Positions 6,102 to 6,132 of a stretch of DNA of 6,132 nt are shown piece by piece (the stretch's first letter is position 1; each line of letters begins with the position of its first letter). A program made the position numbers and the translations under genes. Source of the DNA: OMOG01 sp041485845 (lineage in GTDB: Bacteria; Acidobacteriota; Terriglobia; Bryobacterales; Bryobacteraceae); the NCBI GenBank assembly GCA_041485845.1, contig JBGPKH010000550.1, positions 1-6,132 of the forward strand. The letters run 5' to 3'. Under the pieces are notes generated by a model, which made no database searches, was not told where the DNA came from, and worked only from the letters and a program-made list of their open reading frames with translations.

Positions 6102-6132
6102 TGATTACGGGCACTCCCTGGGTCGTGGCTCC

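Overview
This is a GC-rich window that reads as a carbohydrate-utilisation locus of an Acidobacteriota member, most like the Solibacter/Bryobacter group. The lineage is inferred from style: a very long Oar-type TonB-dependent receptor with an N-terminal carboxypeptidase-regulatory-like domain, placed beside a glycoside hydrolase and a LacI-family regulator. No rRNA or other phylogenetic marker is present, so the lineage is not proven.

Layout, all genes on the + strand. Positions 1-788 hold the 3' end of a GH42-type beta-galactosidase (trimerisation domain and C-terminal domain); its catalytic barrel lies upstream of the window. Positions 789-943 form a promoter region with a -35/-10 pair (845-850, 869-874). 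A near-perfect LacI-family palindrome (859-872) lies in the spacer and overlaps the -10. Positions 944-4744 encode a 1266-residue Oar-like outer-membrane receptor. The 80-nt gap that follows holds a hairpin (4750-4777), a second LacI-type operator candidate (4792-4805) and a TACAAT -10 (4807-4812) only 12 nt ahead of the next start codon. Positions 4825-5820 encode a complete LacI/GalR-family repressor that may be translated from a leaderless or nearly leaderless mRNA. A well-formed ribosome binding site then precedes a 33-codon ORF (5848-5949) that may be a truncated gene. The window ends in a non-coding stretch with five copies of a 10-bp motif, TTATGCCGAG, in both orientations (5992-6101), including a perfect 20-bp palindrome.

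Working model (inference): the receptor imports or binds a galactoside-containing oligosaccharide at the outer membrane, the GH42 enzyme releases galactose from it, and the LacI-family protein represses the receptor promoter and its own promoter until a sugar ligand is bound. The two operator-like sites share 10 of 14 positions, which supports a local regulon. The repeat cluster at the right edge does not fit this sugar locus and resembles recombination sites or the edge of a mobile or repetitive element; it is the least explained part of the window.
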